A stretch of 5,260 bases of DNA from Novosphingobium sp. (GTDB taxonomy: Bacteria; Pseudomonadota; Alphaproteobacteria; Sphingomonadales; Sphingomonadaceae). The notes under the pieces were generated by a model, which was not told the DNA's origin, did no database searches, and saw nothing but the letters and a program-made list of their open reading frames with translations. The stretch is from the NCBI GenBank assembly GCA_027490345.1, contig JAIXYF010000094.1:1-5260 (forward strand), read 5' to 3'. The position numbers and the translations under genes are program-made. Below, one piece after another: positions 1-5,260 of this stretch (its first letter is position 1; every line of letters begins with the position of its first letter).

Positions 1-1337
1 CCCGCCTGCTGATCGCCAACCGCGGCGAAATCGCGCTGCGCATTCACCGCGCCGCGCATGAAATGGGGATCGAGACGGTCGCGGTGCACTCCACCGCCGA
101 TGCCGACGCGATGCACGTGCGCCTGGCAGACCACGCCGTCTGCATCGGCCCGCCCGCCGCGAAGGACAGCTATCTCAACATGGCCGCGATCATCTCGGCG
201 GCCGAGATCACCCATGCTGACGCGATTCATCCCGGCTATGGCTTCCTATCGGAGAACGCCAAGTTCGCCGATATCGTAGAAGCGCACGGGATCACGTGGA
301 TCGGGCCCAAGCCCGAACATATCCGCACCATGGGTGACAAGATCGAGGCAAAGCGCACTGCTGGCGCGCTCGGACTGCCGCTGGTGCCGGGATCAGACGG
401 CGCAGTGTCCGATATTGCCGAAGCCAAGGCGATTGCCGAGGCGGCTGGCTATCCGGTGATCATCAAGGCGGCTTCGGGCGGCGGCGGGCGCGGCATGAAA
501 GTGTGCAACAGCCCGGACCAGCTCGAAACACTGATCCAGCAAGCGGGGAGCGAGGCCAAGGCCGCGTTCGGCGATGCCACGGTCTATATCGAGAAGTACC
601 TCGGCAATCCGCGCCATATCGAATTCCAGGTGTTCGGCGATGGCAATGGCAATGCCATCCATCTGGGCGAACGCGATTGCTCGCTCCAGCGCCGCCACCA
701 GAAGGTGCTGGAAGAAGCGCCCTCTCCGGTCATTTCGGCCGCAGAGCGTGATCGCATGGGCGGCATCGTGGCCAAAGCCATGGCCGACATGGGTTATCGC
801 GGCGCGGGCACGATCGAGTTCCTCTGGGAAAACGGCGAGTTCTATTTCATCGAAATGAACACCCGCCTGCAGGTGGAGCATCCCGTCACCGAGGCGATCA
901 CCGGCGTCGATCTCGTGCGCGAACAGATCCGCATTGCCGATGGCAAGCCGCTTTCGGTCAAACAGGAAGAGATCGAGTTCAAGGGCCACGCGATCGAGTG
1001 CCGCATCAACGCGGAAGACCCGTTCAATTTCACCCCCTCACCCGGCCTCGTCACCAATTATCACGCGTCCGGCGGCATGCATGTGCGCGTCGATAGCGGG
1101 CTTTATGCCGGATACCGCATTCCGCCTTATTACGATTCGATGATCGCGAAGCTCATCGTCTACGGCCGCACCCGCGAAGGCTGCATCATGCGCCTGAAGC
1201 GCGCGCTGGAGGAAATGGTCATCGGCGGCGTGAAAACCTCGATCCCCCTCCACCAGAAGCTGCTGACAGACCCGCGCTTCCTCGATGGCGATTATTCGAT
1301 CAAGTACCTTGAAGAATGGCTGGCGCAGGACGCCTGA
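1..1337 (+). CDS. accC: Biotin carboxylase subunit of acetyl-CoA carboxylase (5' partial)
   Basis: AccC uses ATP and bicarbonate to carboxylate the biotin on BCCP (AccB), the first half-reaction of acetyl-CoA carboxylase, in the cytosol at the start of fatty acid synthesis. The frame is open from base 3 and gives 444 visible residues, starting in the conserved ANRGEIALRI segment, so only about four residues plus the start codon are missing against the roughly 449-residue E. coli enzyme. The ATG at 63 is an internal methionine, not the start. Visible family landmarks are the glycine-rich ATP-grasp loop KAASGGGGRGMKV beginning at visible Lys155, RRHQKVLEEAP with Lys234, EMNTRLQVEHPVTE with Glu284, Asn286, Arg288 and Glu292, and CRINAED with Arg334. 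These line up at a constant offset of four with E. coli Lys159, Lys238, Glu288, Asn290, Arg292, Glu296 and Arg338, so the enzyme looks intact. accB is expected just upstream, outside the window. The gene ends TGA and faces the convergent DUF427 gene. Confidence 0.97.
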   Translation, partial: RLLIANRGEIALRIHRAAHEMGIETVAVHSTADADAMHVRLADHAVCIGPPAAKDSYLNMAAIISAAEITHADAIHPGYGFLSENAKFADIVEAHGITWIGPKPEHIRTMGDKIEAKRTAGALGLPLVPGSDGAVSDIAEAKAIAEAAGYPVIIKAASGGGGRGMKVCNSPDQLETLIQQAGSEAKAAFGDATVYIEKYLGNPRHIEFQVFGDGNGNAIHLGERDCSLQRRHQKVLEEAPSPVISAAERDRMGGIVAKAMADMGYRGAGTIEFLWENGEFYFIEMNTRLQVEHPVTEAITGVDLVREQIRIADGKPLSVKQEEIEFKGHAIECRINAEDPFNFTPSPGLVTNYHASGGMHVRVDSGLYAGYRIPPYYDSMIAKLIVYGRTREGCIMRLKRALEEMVIGGVKTSIPLHQKLLTDPRFLDGDYSIKYLEEWLAQDA

Positions 1338-1347
1338 TCCCCAATAT

Positions 1348-1419
1348 CCTCCCCATTTTTTCCGAAGGCACAAATGGGGAGGTGGCCTGCCCAAGGCAGG
1401 TCGGAGGGGTGACTACCCC
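1348..1419. repeat. GC-rich multi-hairpin element between convergent genes, probable dispersed repeat
   Basis: Three inverted repeats sit in a row between accC and the DUF427 gene. The first has perfect 11-bp arms, CCTCCCCATTT (1348-1358) and AAATGGGGAGG (1372-1382), around a 13-nt loop that reads CCTTCGG on the minus strand. The second is CCTGCC-CAA-GGCAGG (1386-1400). The third is GGGGT-GACT-ACCCC (1406-1419) and contains the TAG stop of the DUF427 gene (1413-1415). From memory, the arrangement 'cctccccat...atggggaggtgg...cggaggggt' resembles short palindromic repeats scattered between genes in sphingomonads; this window holds one copy, so the family claim is inference. The structure could end transcription from both sides, but no T-tract follows a stem on either strand, so it is not a textbook intrinsic terminator. 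Confidence 0.6.
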
Positions 1420-1694
1420 ACCGTAACACCCTTCCAGAACGCCACACGGCCTTTGATCGCCGCTGCCTTTTCCTTCGGTTCGGCGTAAAACCACGCCGCA
1501 TCGCGGTTTTCCGCGCCGTCCACCACCAGCGTGTAATACTGCGCGGTGCCTTTCCATCCGCACACGCTCGTCGTCGCGCTGGGCTTCAGCACGGCGGCCT
1601 CCACGGCTTCCAGCGGGAAATAGTGGTTGCCTTCGACCACGACCGTCTCATCGCTGCGCGCGATAACCGCGCCGTTCCACTTGGCTTCGACCAT
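1413..1694 (-). CDS. DUF427 domain-containing protein
   Basis: This is a 93-residue, single-domain protein that matches the DUF427 family over its whole length. Recognisable blocks are KWNG (5-8), VVVEGNHYFP (18-27), CGWKGTAQYY (45-54), DAAWFY (65-70), EPKE (72-75) and IKGRVAFWKGV (80-90). The family is a small soluble beta-rich fold common in bacteria and fungi; I know of no firmly assigned biochemical function and do not propose one. There is no signal peptide or membrane segment. The start is well supported: AAGGAG at 1702-1707 lies 7 nt before the ATG. That ribosome site is inside a hairpin described separately. The gene is the last of a four-gene minus-strand block, 81 bp after the methyltransferase, and its TAG stop falls inside the final hairpin of the intergenic repeat. 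Confidence 0.92.
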   Translation of the reverse strand: MVEAKWNGAVIARSDETVVVEGNHYFPLEAVEAAVLKPSATTSVCGWKGTAQYYTLVVDGAENRDAAWFYAEPKEKAAAIKGRVAFWKGVTVG

Positions 1695-1695
1695 G

Positions 1696-1720
1696 CCTGT
1701 TCTCCTTCAAGGATCACAGG
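1696..1720 (-). promoter_or_regulatory. Hairpin enclosing the DUF427 ribosome binding site
   Basis: In the minus-strand transcript the 25 nt before the DUF427 start read CCTGT-GA-TCCTT-G-AAGGA-GA-ACAGG, followed by C and ATG. The outer five bases pair, the two GA steps face each other as a tandem G-A mismatch (usually stable as sheared pairs), and UCCU pairs with AGGA around a UGA loop. The Shine-Dalgarno AAGGAG (1702-1707) is therefore largely paired and the stem ends one base from the start codon. This is the layout of a translational control hairpin or RNA thermometer. As DNA the same dyad could be an operator. The structure is seen in the sequence; its function is inferred. Confidence 0.45.
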
Positions 1721-1746
1721 TCGGGCGAACACGGCAAACTGTCAAC

Positions 1747-1785
1747 CGGCCCGAGGGGTCAGGCGGCCCGAGGGGTCAGGCGGCC
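1747..1785. repeat. 17-bp tandem duplication at the methyltransferase stop codon
   Basis: The unit CGGCCCGAGGGGTCAGG occurs twice without mismatch, at 1747-1763 and 1764-1780, followed by a further CGGCC (1781-1785). GTCA at 1741-1744 also keeps the 17-bp period. On the minus strand each unit carries a TGA. The copy at 1776-1778 ends the methyltransferase; the other (1759-1761) is in another frame because 17 is not a multiple of three. The array lies in the 81-bp gap before the DUF427 gene and looks like a replication-slippage product. Confidence 0.85.
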
Positions 1786-2663
1786 TTGCGCGCCGTCACA
1801 TAGATCCAGTCGCCAGCGCCCAGCATCGGGCCGACAGCGGCCAGCGGGGCAAACAGCCCGGCATAGGCGAGGCGCTTCGGCATCTTCAGCAAGGTCTGCA
1901 TCTGGCCGAAGGTATAGGCCAGATCGATGGCGAAGTGCCGCGTCGAAGTCACTGCAAAGCCAGCCTTTTCCAGCATGGCCCCAAGCGTCTTCGCCGAAAA
2001 CTGATAGAGATGGTACGGCGGCTCGGGGTGCGGCCAATAGTCCAGCTTCTTGGCAATCGGCAGCGAAGCCTTCGGAAACAGCCCGTCGATATTCGGGGTC
2101 GAAAGCACGACGCTGCCGCCTGGCGCGAGGAGGTCAAACGCCTTGCGCAAATCGCCCAGCGGATCAGGCACATGCTCGATCACATCGAACATCGTGAGCG
2201 CATCCAGCGATCCGGCCGCTTGCGGCGCATCGTGGATCGTGCCTTCCGCCACTTCCAGCCCGTAGTGCGATCGTGCAAAGGCGGCGCTCGCCTCGTTCAT
2301 TTCCAGACCGCTCGCAGCAAACCCGGCATCCTTCGCCCGCGCCGCAAACTGCCCGATCGAGCAGCCCACATCGAGCAGACGCCCGCTTTTTACGCCCCTC
2401 AATGTCTCAGCCAGATGGCGCACCGCGATGCGGTCCTGCGTCGCGAAGGTCTCGCTCGCCGGATCGCACAGCGCCGCGTGATACGAAGCGCCCGCCGAAT
2501 AGAGCACTTTCAGCTCCTCCGCGCTCGGCGGATTGGCAATATAGGCGAGCCCGCAGCCGCAGCAGCGCACCAAATCATAGCCCTTGGCCCGGAACAGATG
2601 GTCGGCGCCGGTGGAGGCACAGTGGTTGCAGGTCACAAAATCACCCTGATGGTCGATCAGCAT
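1776..2663 (-). CDS. Class I SAM-dependent methyltransferase with N-terminal zinc-ribbon motif
   Basis: A 295-residue protein. The N-terminus has two cysteine pairs, CNHC (12-15) and CCGC (34-37, with an extra Cys35), spaced like a small zinc ribbon, followed by the GLAY.ANPPS segment that typically precedes the Methyltransf_23-type fold. The Rossmann core shows SAM motif I LLDVGCSIGQF (96-106), acidic Glu121 closing strand 2, FDVIEHVPDP (159-168) and LLAPGGSVVLSTPN. A C-terminal PPYHLYQFS...L..AGF block is also typical. The acceptor is unknown; relatives occur in cell-surface polysaccharide, lipid and secondary metabolite loci. The ATG at 2663 lacks a clear ribosome site and has an in-frame TAA three codons upstream. 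A GTG at 2636 (protein starting V/M-T-CNHC, 286 residues) has AGGGTGA four bases before it and is a real alternative. The gene lies 54 bp after the DUF1343 gene on the same strand. Confidence 0.88.
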   Translation of the reverse strand: MLIDHQGDFVTCNHCASTGADHLFRAKGYDLVRCCGCGLAYIANPPSAEELKVLYSAGASYHAALCDPASETFATQDRIAVRHLAETLRGVKSGRLLDVGCSIGQFAARAKDAGFAASGLEMNEASAAFARSHYGLEVAEGTIHDAPQAAGSLDALTMFDVIEHVPDPLGDLRKAFDLLAPGGSVVLSTPNIDGLFPKASLPIAKKLDYWPHPEPPYHLYQFSAKTLGAMLEKAGFAVTSTRHFAIDLAYTFGQMQTLLKMPKRLAYAGLFAPLAAVGPMLGAGDWIYVTARKAA

Positions 2664-2717
2664 CAGGACTTAGCGAAAAAGACTTAAGGAAGGCTCATGC
2701 AACGCGGCCTGCACCGC
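2664..2717. other. Short AT-richer gap between DUF1343 and methyltransferase genes
   Basis: This 54-bp spacer is less GC-rich than its surroundings. It holds two direct copies of GACTTA (2667-2672 and 2681-2686) 14 bp apart around an A5 run. I see no convincing intrinsic terminator and no clear -35/-10 pair for the methyltransferase. A weak local promoter is possible, but simple read-through from the DUF1343 gene is equally compatible. Confidence 0.3.
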
Positions 2718-3917
2718 TCAATAGAGCAGGAACGGCGTGCGCGCCTTCGCCCAAGCTGCCTCATCCGGCCCGGCCAGCGCTTCAAGATCCGCCGCGGTGC
2801 TGGCGGGATCATCCACCCACGTGCGCAGGCCCGGCCCGCCGTTGATCACATCAATCGCCAGCTTGTCGGTGACGTACTCATACGGAAAATCGCGCCACAG
2901 CGGATACTCCGGGTAGAGCCGCCGGATTGCCTTGAACGCGAGGGCTTGCAGGCGCCAAGGCCGGAAAGCGTGGTGATCGTAGAACCCGCCCTCCGCATGG
3001 ATCATCAGCGCGTTGCACAGCTTGCCGACATGCTTGTGAAACGTCGGTTCGAACCAGCATTCGCGCAAGGCACAGCCTGCCAGCCACTCGGGCGCGAGGG
3101 CTTGCATCTCGGCCAGCACGGCCTTGGCATCCACATCGGGCGCGCCAAACAGCACTTCCAGCGGCCGCGTGGTGCCGCGTCCTTCGGAGAGCGTTGCGCC
3201 TTCGATCATCACCGTGCCCGCATAGGCGCGCGCCATATTGAGACTGGCGGCATTGGGCGAAGGGTTGATCCAGATCCGATCCTGCGGCCAGCCGAAACCA
3301 GCGCCTTCTGGCTCCCAGCCCTCCATGGTCACCACGCGGTAATCCACGTCGAGCTTGAAGTGGTCCACGAACCAGTGGCCCATTTCGCCCAGCGTCAGCC
3401 CGTGGCGCATCGGCATCGGCCCTGCCCCCACGAAGCTTTCCCAGCCCGCCAGCAGCGTGGTCCCTTCCACCGGGCGGCCTGCCGGATTGGGCCGATCCAG
3501 CACCCAGACCGCCTTGCCGGTCTTGCTCGCGGCCTCCAGCAGATAGAGCAGCGTGGTGACGAAGGTATAGATCCGGCAGCCCAGATCCTGCAGGTCGAAC
3601 AGAAACACATCGGCGCTGTCCATCATCCGCGCCGTGGGCCGCCGCACTTCGCCATAGAGGCTGAACACCGGGATGCCGAGCGCCGGGTCGATGAAGTCCT
3701 CGGTCTCGACCATGTTGTCCTGCTTGTCGCCGCGCAGGCCGTGCTGCGGGCCGAACGCGGCAGTCAGCGTGATCCCCGGGCAGGCGGCCAGCGCATCGAG
3801 CGAATGGACGAGCCCCGCCGTCACCGAAGCGGGATGGGCCACGAGGGCAACGCGCTTGCCGTCCAGCGGCGCGCGCAAGGCTGGCTCTGCCAGCAGGCGA
3901 TCGATACCGAATTTCAT
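2718..3917 (-). CDS. DUF1343 protein, GH171 / NamZ-like exo-beta-N-acetylmuramidase family
   Basis: A 399-residue protein from the ATG at 3917. Family blocks in order are GKRVALVAHPASV (20-32), FGPQHGLRGDKQ (55-66), VETEDFIDP (70-78), PVFSLYGEVRRPT (83-95), FDLQDLGCRIYTF (107-119), LDRPNP (140-145) and MRHGLTLGEM (170-179); the C-terminus ends in FLLY. This is full-length DUF1343. The characterised member, B. subtilis NamZ (YbbC), founded GH171 and removes N-acetylmuramic acid from the non-reducing end of peptidoglycan chains, so MurNAc-glycoside hydrolysis is the likely activity. Unlike exported relatives, the N-terminus MKFGIDRLLAEP has no signal peptide or lipobox, and the longer in-frame start at 3953 adds none, so a cytosolic enzyme for imported muropeptides is inferred. 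The start is chosen because the DOMON-like gene ends in TGA at 3914-3916, forming an ATGA overlap. No independent Shine-Dalgarno is seen, as expected for translational coupling. Confidence 0.9.
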   Translation of the reverse strand: MKFGIDRLLAEPALRAPLDGKRVALVAHPASVTAGLVHSLDALAACPGITLTAAFGPQHGLRGDKQDNMVETEDFIDPALGIPVFSLYGEVRRPTARMMDSADVFLFDLQDLGCRIYTFVTTLLYLLEAASKTGKAVWVLDRPNPAGRPVEGTTLLAGWESFVGAGPMPMRHGLTLGEMGHWFVDHFKLDVDYRVVTMEGWEPEGAGFGWPQDRIWINPSPNAASLNMARAYAGTVMIEGATLSEGRGTTRPLEVLFGAPDVDAKAVLAEMQALAPEWLAGCALRECWFEPTFHKHVGKLCNALMIHAEGGFYDHHAFRPWRLQALAFKAIRRLYPEYPLWRDFPYEYVTDKLAIDVINGGPGLRTWVDDPASTAADLEALAGPDEAAWAKARTPFLLY

Positions 3918-4456
3918 GAAGCGTGCGGTGCCGCAAGCCGCCCGGCGAAGCAAGCCGGATCATGGAAATCGGGCTTTTCCGGCGGATGCGCAATGGCCCA
4001 GTACGACTTGTTCCCTCCCTCCTCCTCGATCACGGCGGTGAGGCCGTATTCCCAGGGCAGCGGCGGCAGCGCGCTTGCCGGGATGGCCGCATCAAAGATC
4101 AGCACCGACCGGCCCCGGCGCGGCGTGGAGACAGGCGCGCGGTCCGCCGCGCGTTCAGCCATCCCGGCGCGGTAGCCGGTAAAATCATAGGCTGCCCAGC
4201 GTTCGGAGGGCGAAAGGTTGAATTCGCAATACGCCTCCCCGCCCGGCGCCCTTACGAACAGCTCGAAGCATGTCGCCTGCCACAACCCGTCCGTCCGCAC
4301 CCGGCCCGCAAACGGCGGCACCACCAGCGCCTGCGCCCCCTCCACTTTCCAGCGCAAAGTGAGCCAGTTGGCATCGAGCGACAGGATGCGGGCGGCAACA
4401 CCCGTCACGGATTTGGCCGGATGCGCCAAATGCGCGGTCAGGTCGAACGTTTCCAA
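3914..4456 (-). CDS. DOMON-like / CBM9-like domain protein
   Basis: A 180-residue protein if translation begins at TTG 4456. The domain resembles DOMON / carbohydrate-binding module 9 ligand-binding beta-sandwiches: GLWQATCFELF (57-67), YCEFNLSPSERWAAYDF (76-92), YRAGM (95-99) and a C-terminal YWAIAHPPEKPDFH (152-165). From memory, such sphingomonad proteins are annotated 'DOMON-like' and related to a domain described as MurB-like. The ligand is unknown, with sugar or haem the known choices for the superfamily. No signal peptide is seen, so it looks cytosolic. There is no ATG in the first 98 codons. TTG 4456 gives ETFDLTAHLAHP, which fits the expected first strand; an in-frame GTG at 4498 would run into tyrS. 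The ribosome site is weak. Its TGA overlaps the ATG of the DUF1343 gene, suggesting that the two products act together. Confidence 0.8.
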   Translation of the reverse strand: METFDLTAHLAHPAKSVTGVAARILSLDANWLTLRWKVEGAQALVVPPFAGRVRTDGLWQATCFELFVRAPGGEAYCEFNLSPSERWAAYDFTGYRAGMAERAADRAPVSTPRRGRSVLIFDAAIPASALPPLPWEYGLTAVIEEEGGNKSYWAIAHPPEKPDFHDPACFAGRLAAPHAS

Positions 4457-4489
4457 GCCCCGATCTTTCGTGCTAGGCGCGCAGCCGTT
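4457..4489. promoter_or_regulatory. Divergent 33-bp intergenic region of tyrS and the DOMON-like gene
   Basis: Both outward-facing genes must be expressed from this gap or from inside each other's 5' ends. On the plus strand TGCTAG (4471-4476) could be a -10 element for tyrS, with TTTCCA (4450-4455) a poor -35 at 15-bp spacing; the leader would then be only a few bases long. The only Shine-Dalgarno-like bases for tyrS are AGG at 4475-4477, 12 nt from the ATG, which is weak. I see no T-box-like leader, and there is no room for one. The promoter assignment is tentative. Confidence 0.3.
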
Positions 4490-5260
4490 ATGGACCACAA
4501 CACCTCTGCCTACACCTCGTCGCTCCTCCGCCTGCTCAGCGAGCGTGGCTATATCCACCAAGTCACCGATGCCCACGGCCTCGATGCGCTGGCGGCCAAG
4601 CAGATCGTGCCCGGCTATATCGGCTTCGATGCCACCGCGCCATCGCTCCATGTTGGCAGCCTGGTGCAGATCATGATGCTGCGCCGCCTCCAGCAGGCCG
4701 GGCACAAGCCGATCGTGCTGATGGGCGGCGGCACCACCAAAGTGGGCGATCCTTCGGGCAAGGACGAGAGCCGCCGGATGCTCACCAGCGATGATATCAA
4801 GGCCAATATCGCCTCGATCCGCACTGTGTTCGAAAAGCTGCTCACGTTTGGCGATGGCCCGACCGACGCGGTGATGGTCGACAATGACGACTGGCTGGGC
4901 AAGCTTGGCTATGTCGATCTGCTGCGCACCGTAGGCCCGCACTTCACGATCAACCGAATGATGACCTTCGATTCGGTCAAGCTCCGGCTCGAACGCGAAC
5001 AGCCGCTGACGTTCCTCGAATTCAACTACATGATTTTGCAGGCCTACGATTTTCGCGAACTGGCGCTCACCGCCGGGTGCCGCCTTCAGATGGGCGGATC
5101 GGACCAGTGGGGCAACATCGTCAACGGCATCGAGCTGTCGCGCCGCGTCGACGGCACCGAGGTGTACGGCGTCACCACGCCGCTGATCACCACCGCGGAC
5201 GGCGGCAAGATGGGCAAGACCATGTCCGGCGCGGTGTGGCTCAACCCCGACCAGCTGCCG
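4490..5260 (+). CDS. tyrS: Tyrosyl-tRNA synthetase (3' partial)
   Basis: TyrRS activates tyrosine with ATP and charges tRNA-Tyr in the cytosol. The window holds the first 257 codons, open to the edge. That covers the class I catalytic domain; the anticodon-binding and S4-like C-terminal domains (about 150 more residues in the bacterial family) lie outside. Seen are YIGFDATAPSLHVGS (43-57) with the HIGH-like HVGS, Tyr180, Gln184 and Asp187 in NYMILQAYDF for tyrosine recognition, GGSDQWGN (202-209), and the second signature as KMGKT (240-244), the form that corresponds to KFGKT in E. coli TyrRS. Start ATG 4490 fits because the N-terminal SSLLRLLSERGYIHQ helix follows directly, and the next methionines lie past the HIGH motif. 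The gene diverges from the DOMON-like gene with a 33-bp gap and has a weak ribosome site. Confidence 0.97.
   Translation, partial: MDHNTSAYTSSLLRLLSERGYIHQVTDAHGLDALAAKQIVPGYIGFDATAPSLHVGSLVQIMMLRRLQQAGHKPIVLMGGGTTKVGDPSGKDESRRMLTSDDIKANIASIRTVFEKLLTFGDGPTDAVMVDNDDWLGKLGYVDLLRTVGPHFTINRMMTFDSVKLRLEREQPLTFLEFNYMILQAYDFRELALTAGCRLQMGGSDQWGNIVNGIELSRRVDGTEVYGVTTPLITTADGGKMGKTMSGAVWLNPDQLP

Noticed and set aside
393..989. A 198-codon minus-strand open frame inside accC.
   Set aside because: It lies wholly opposite conserved AccC catalytic sequence and matches no family I recognise.
1623..2687. A 354-codon plus-strand open frame opposite the methyltransferase.
   Set aside because: It has the same antisense character and low-complexity basic composition, while the minus strand shows clear SAM motifs.
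2708..2730. GCTC-AATA-GAGC and CCTGC/GCAGG inverted repeats at the DUF1343 stop, as a possible terminator.
   Set aside because: The stems are only 4-5 bp and mutually exclusive, and the nearest T-run on the minus strand (2676-2680) is too far downstream to follow the stem.
2697..4175. A 492-codon plus-strand open frame opposite the DUF1343 and DOMON-like genes.
   Set aside because: It is arginine-, histidine- and proline-rich with no recognisable domain, and lies opposite two genes with strong family motifs. High GC makes stop-free antisense frames common.
4457..4942. Extension of the DOMON-like gene upstream to an ATG at 4942.
   Set aside because: The added 162 residues would be antisense to the conserved tyrS catalytic domain and do not look like part of the domain.
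5207..5221. KMGKT instead of KMSKS in TyrRS, as a possible defect.
   Set aside because: Bacterial TyrRS enzymes of the E. coli type normally carry K-F/M-G-K-T at this position, so it is a family feature and not a lesion.

Overview
The window looks like ordinary chromosomal DNA from an alphaproteobacterium, most likely a sphingomonad (Novosphingobium, Erythrobacter, Sphingopyxis or a relative). I infer this from the high GC content, strongly GC-ending codons, the flavour of the AccC and TyrRS proteins, and a DUF1343 / DOMON-like gene pair next to tyrS. No database search was possible. There is no sign of a phage, insertion sequence, CRISPR array, rRNA or tRNA.

Layout: (1) 1-1337, plus strand: accC (biotin carboxylase), missing only its first few codons. 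(2) 1338-1412: a short convergent spacer filled by a GC-rich multi-hairpin element that resembles a dispersed alphaproteobacterial repeat. (3) 1413-4456, minus strand, a head-to-tail block of four genes. In transcription order these are a DOMON/CBM9-like protein with a TTG start, a DUF1343 protein of the GH171/NamZ exo-N-acetylmuramidase family (joined to the first gene by an ATGA overlap), a zinc-ribbon class I SAM methyltransferase, and a small DUF427 protein. (4) 4490-5260, plus strand: tyrS, cut by the right edge, divergent from the block across only 33 bp.

How the genes relate: accC and tyrS are housekeeping genes that flank the minus-strand block. In that block the first two genes are almost certainly translationally coupled. 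Neither encodes a visible signal peptide, so a cytosolic role is inferred, possibly handling muropeptides or other sugars taken up during cell-wall recycling. The methyltransferase and DUF427 genes follow after 54 and 81 bp gaps and may belong to the same transcript or have their own promoters.

The most interesting non-coding signals are a 25-nt dyad that buries the Shine-Dalgarno of the DUF427 gene just before its ATG, a 17-bp tandem duplication on the methyltransferase stop codon, and the repeat element whose last hairpin contains the DUF427 stop codon. I found no convincing new multi-gene system. The signal-less NamZ-like/DOMON-like pair is the best functional lead.
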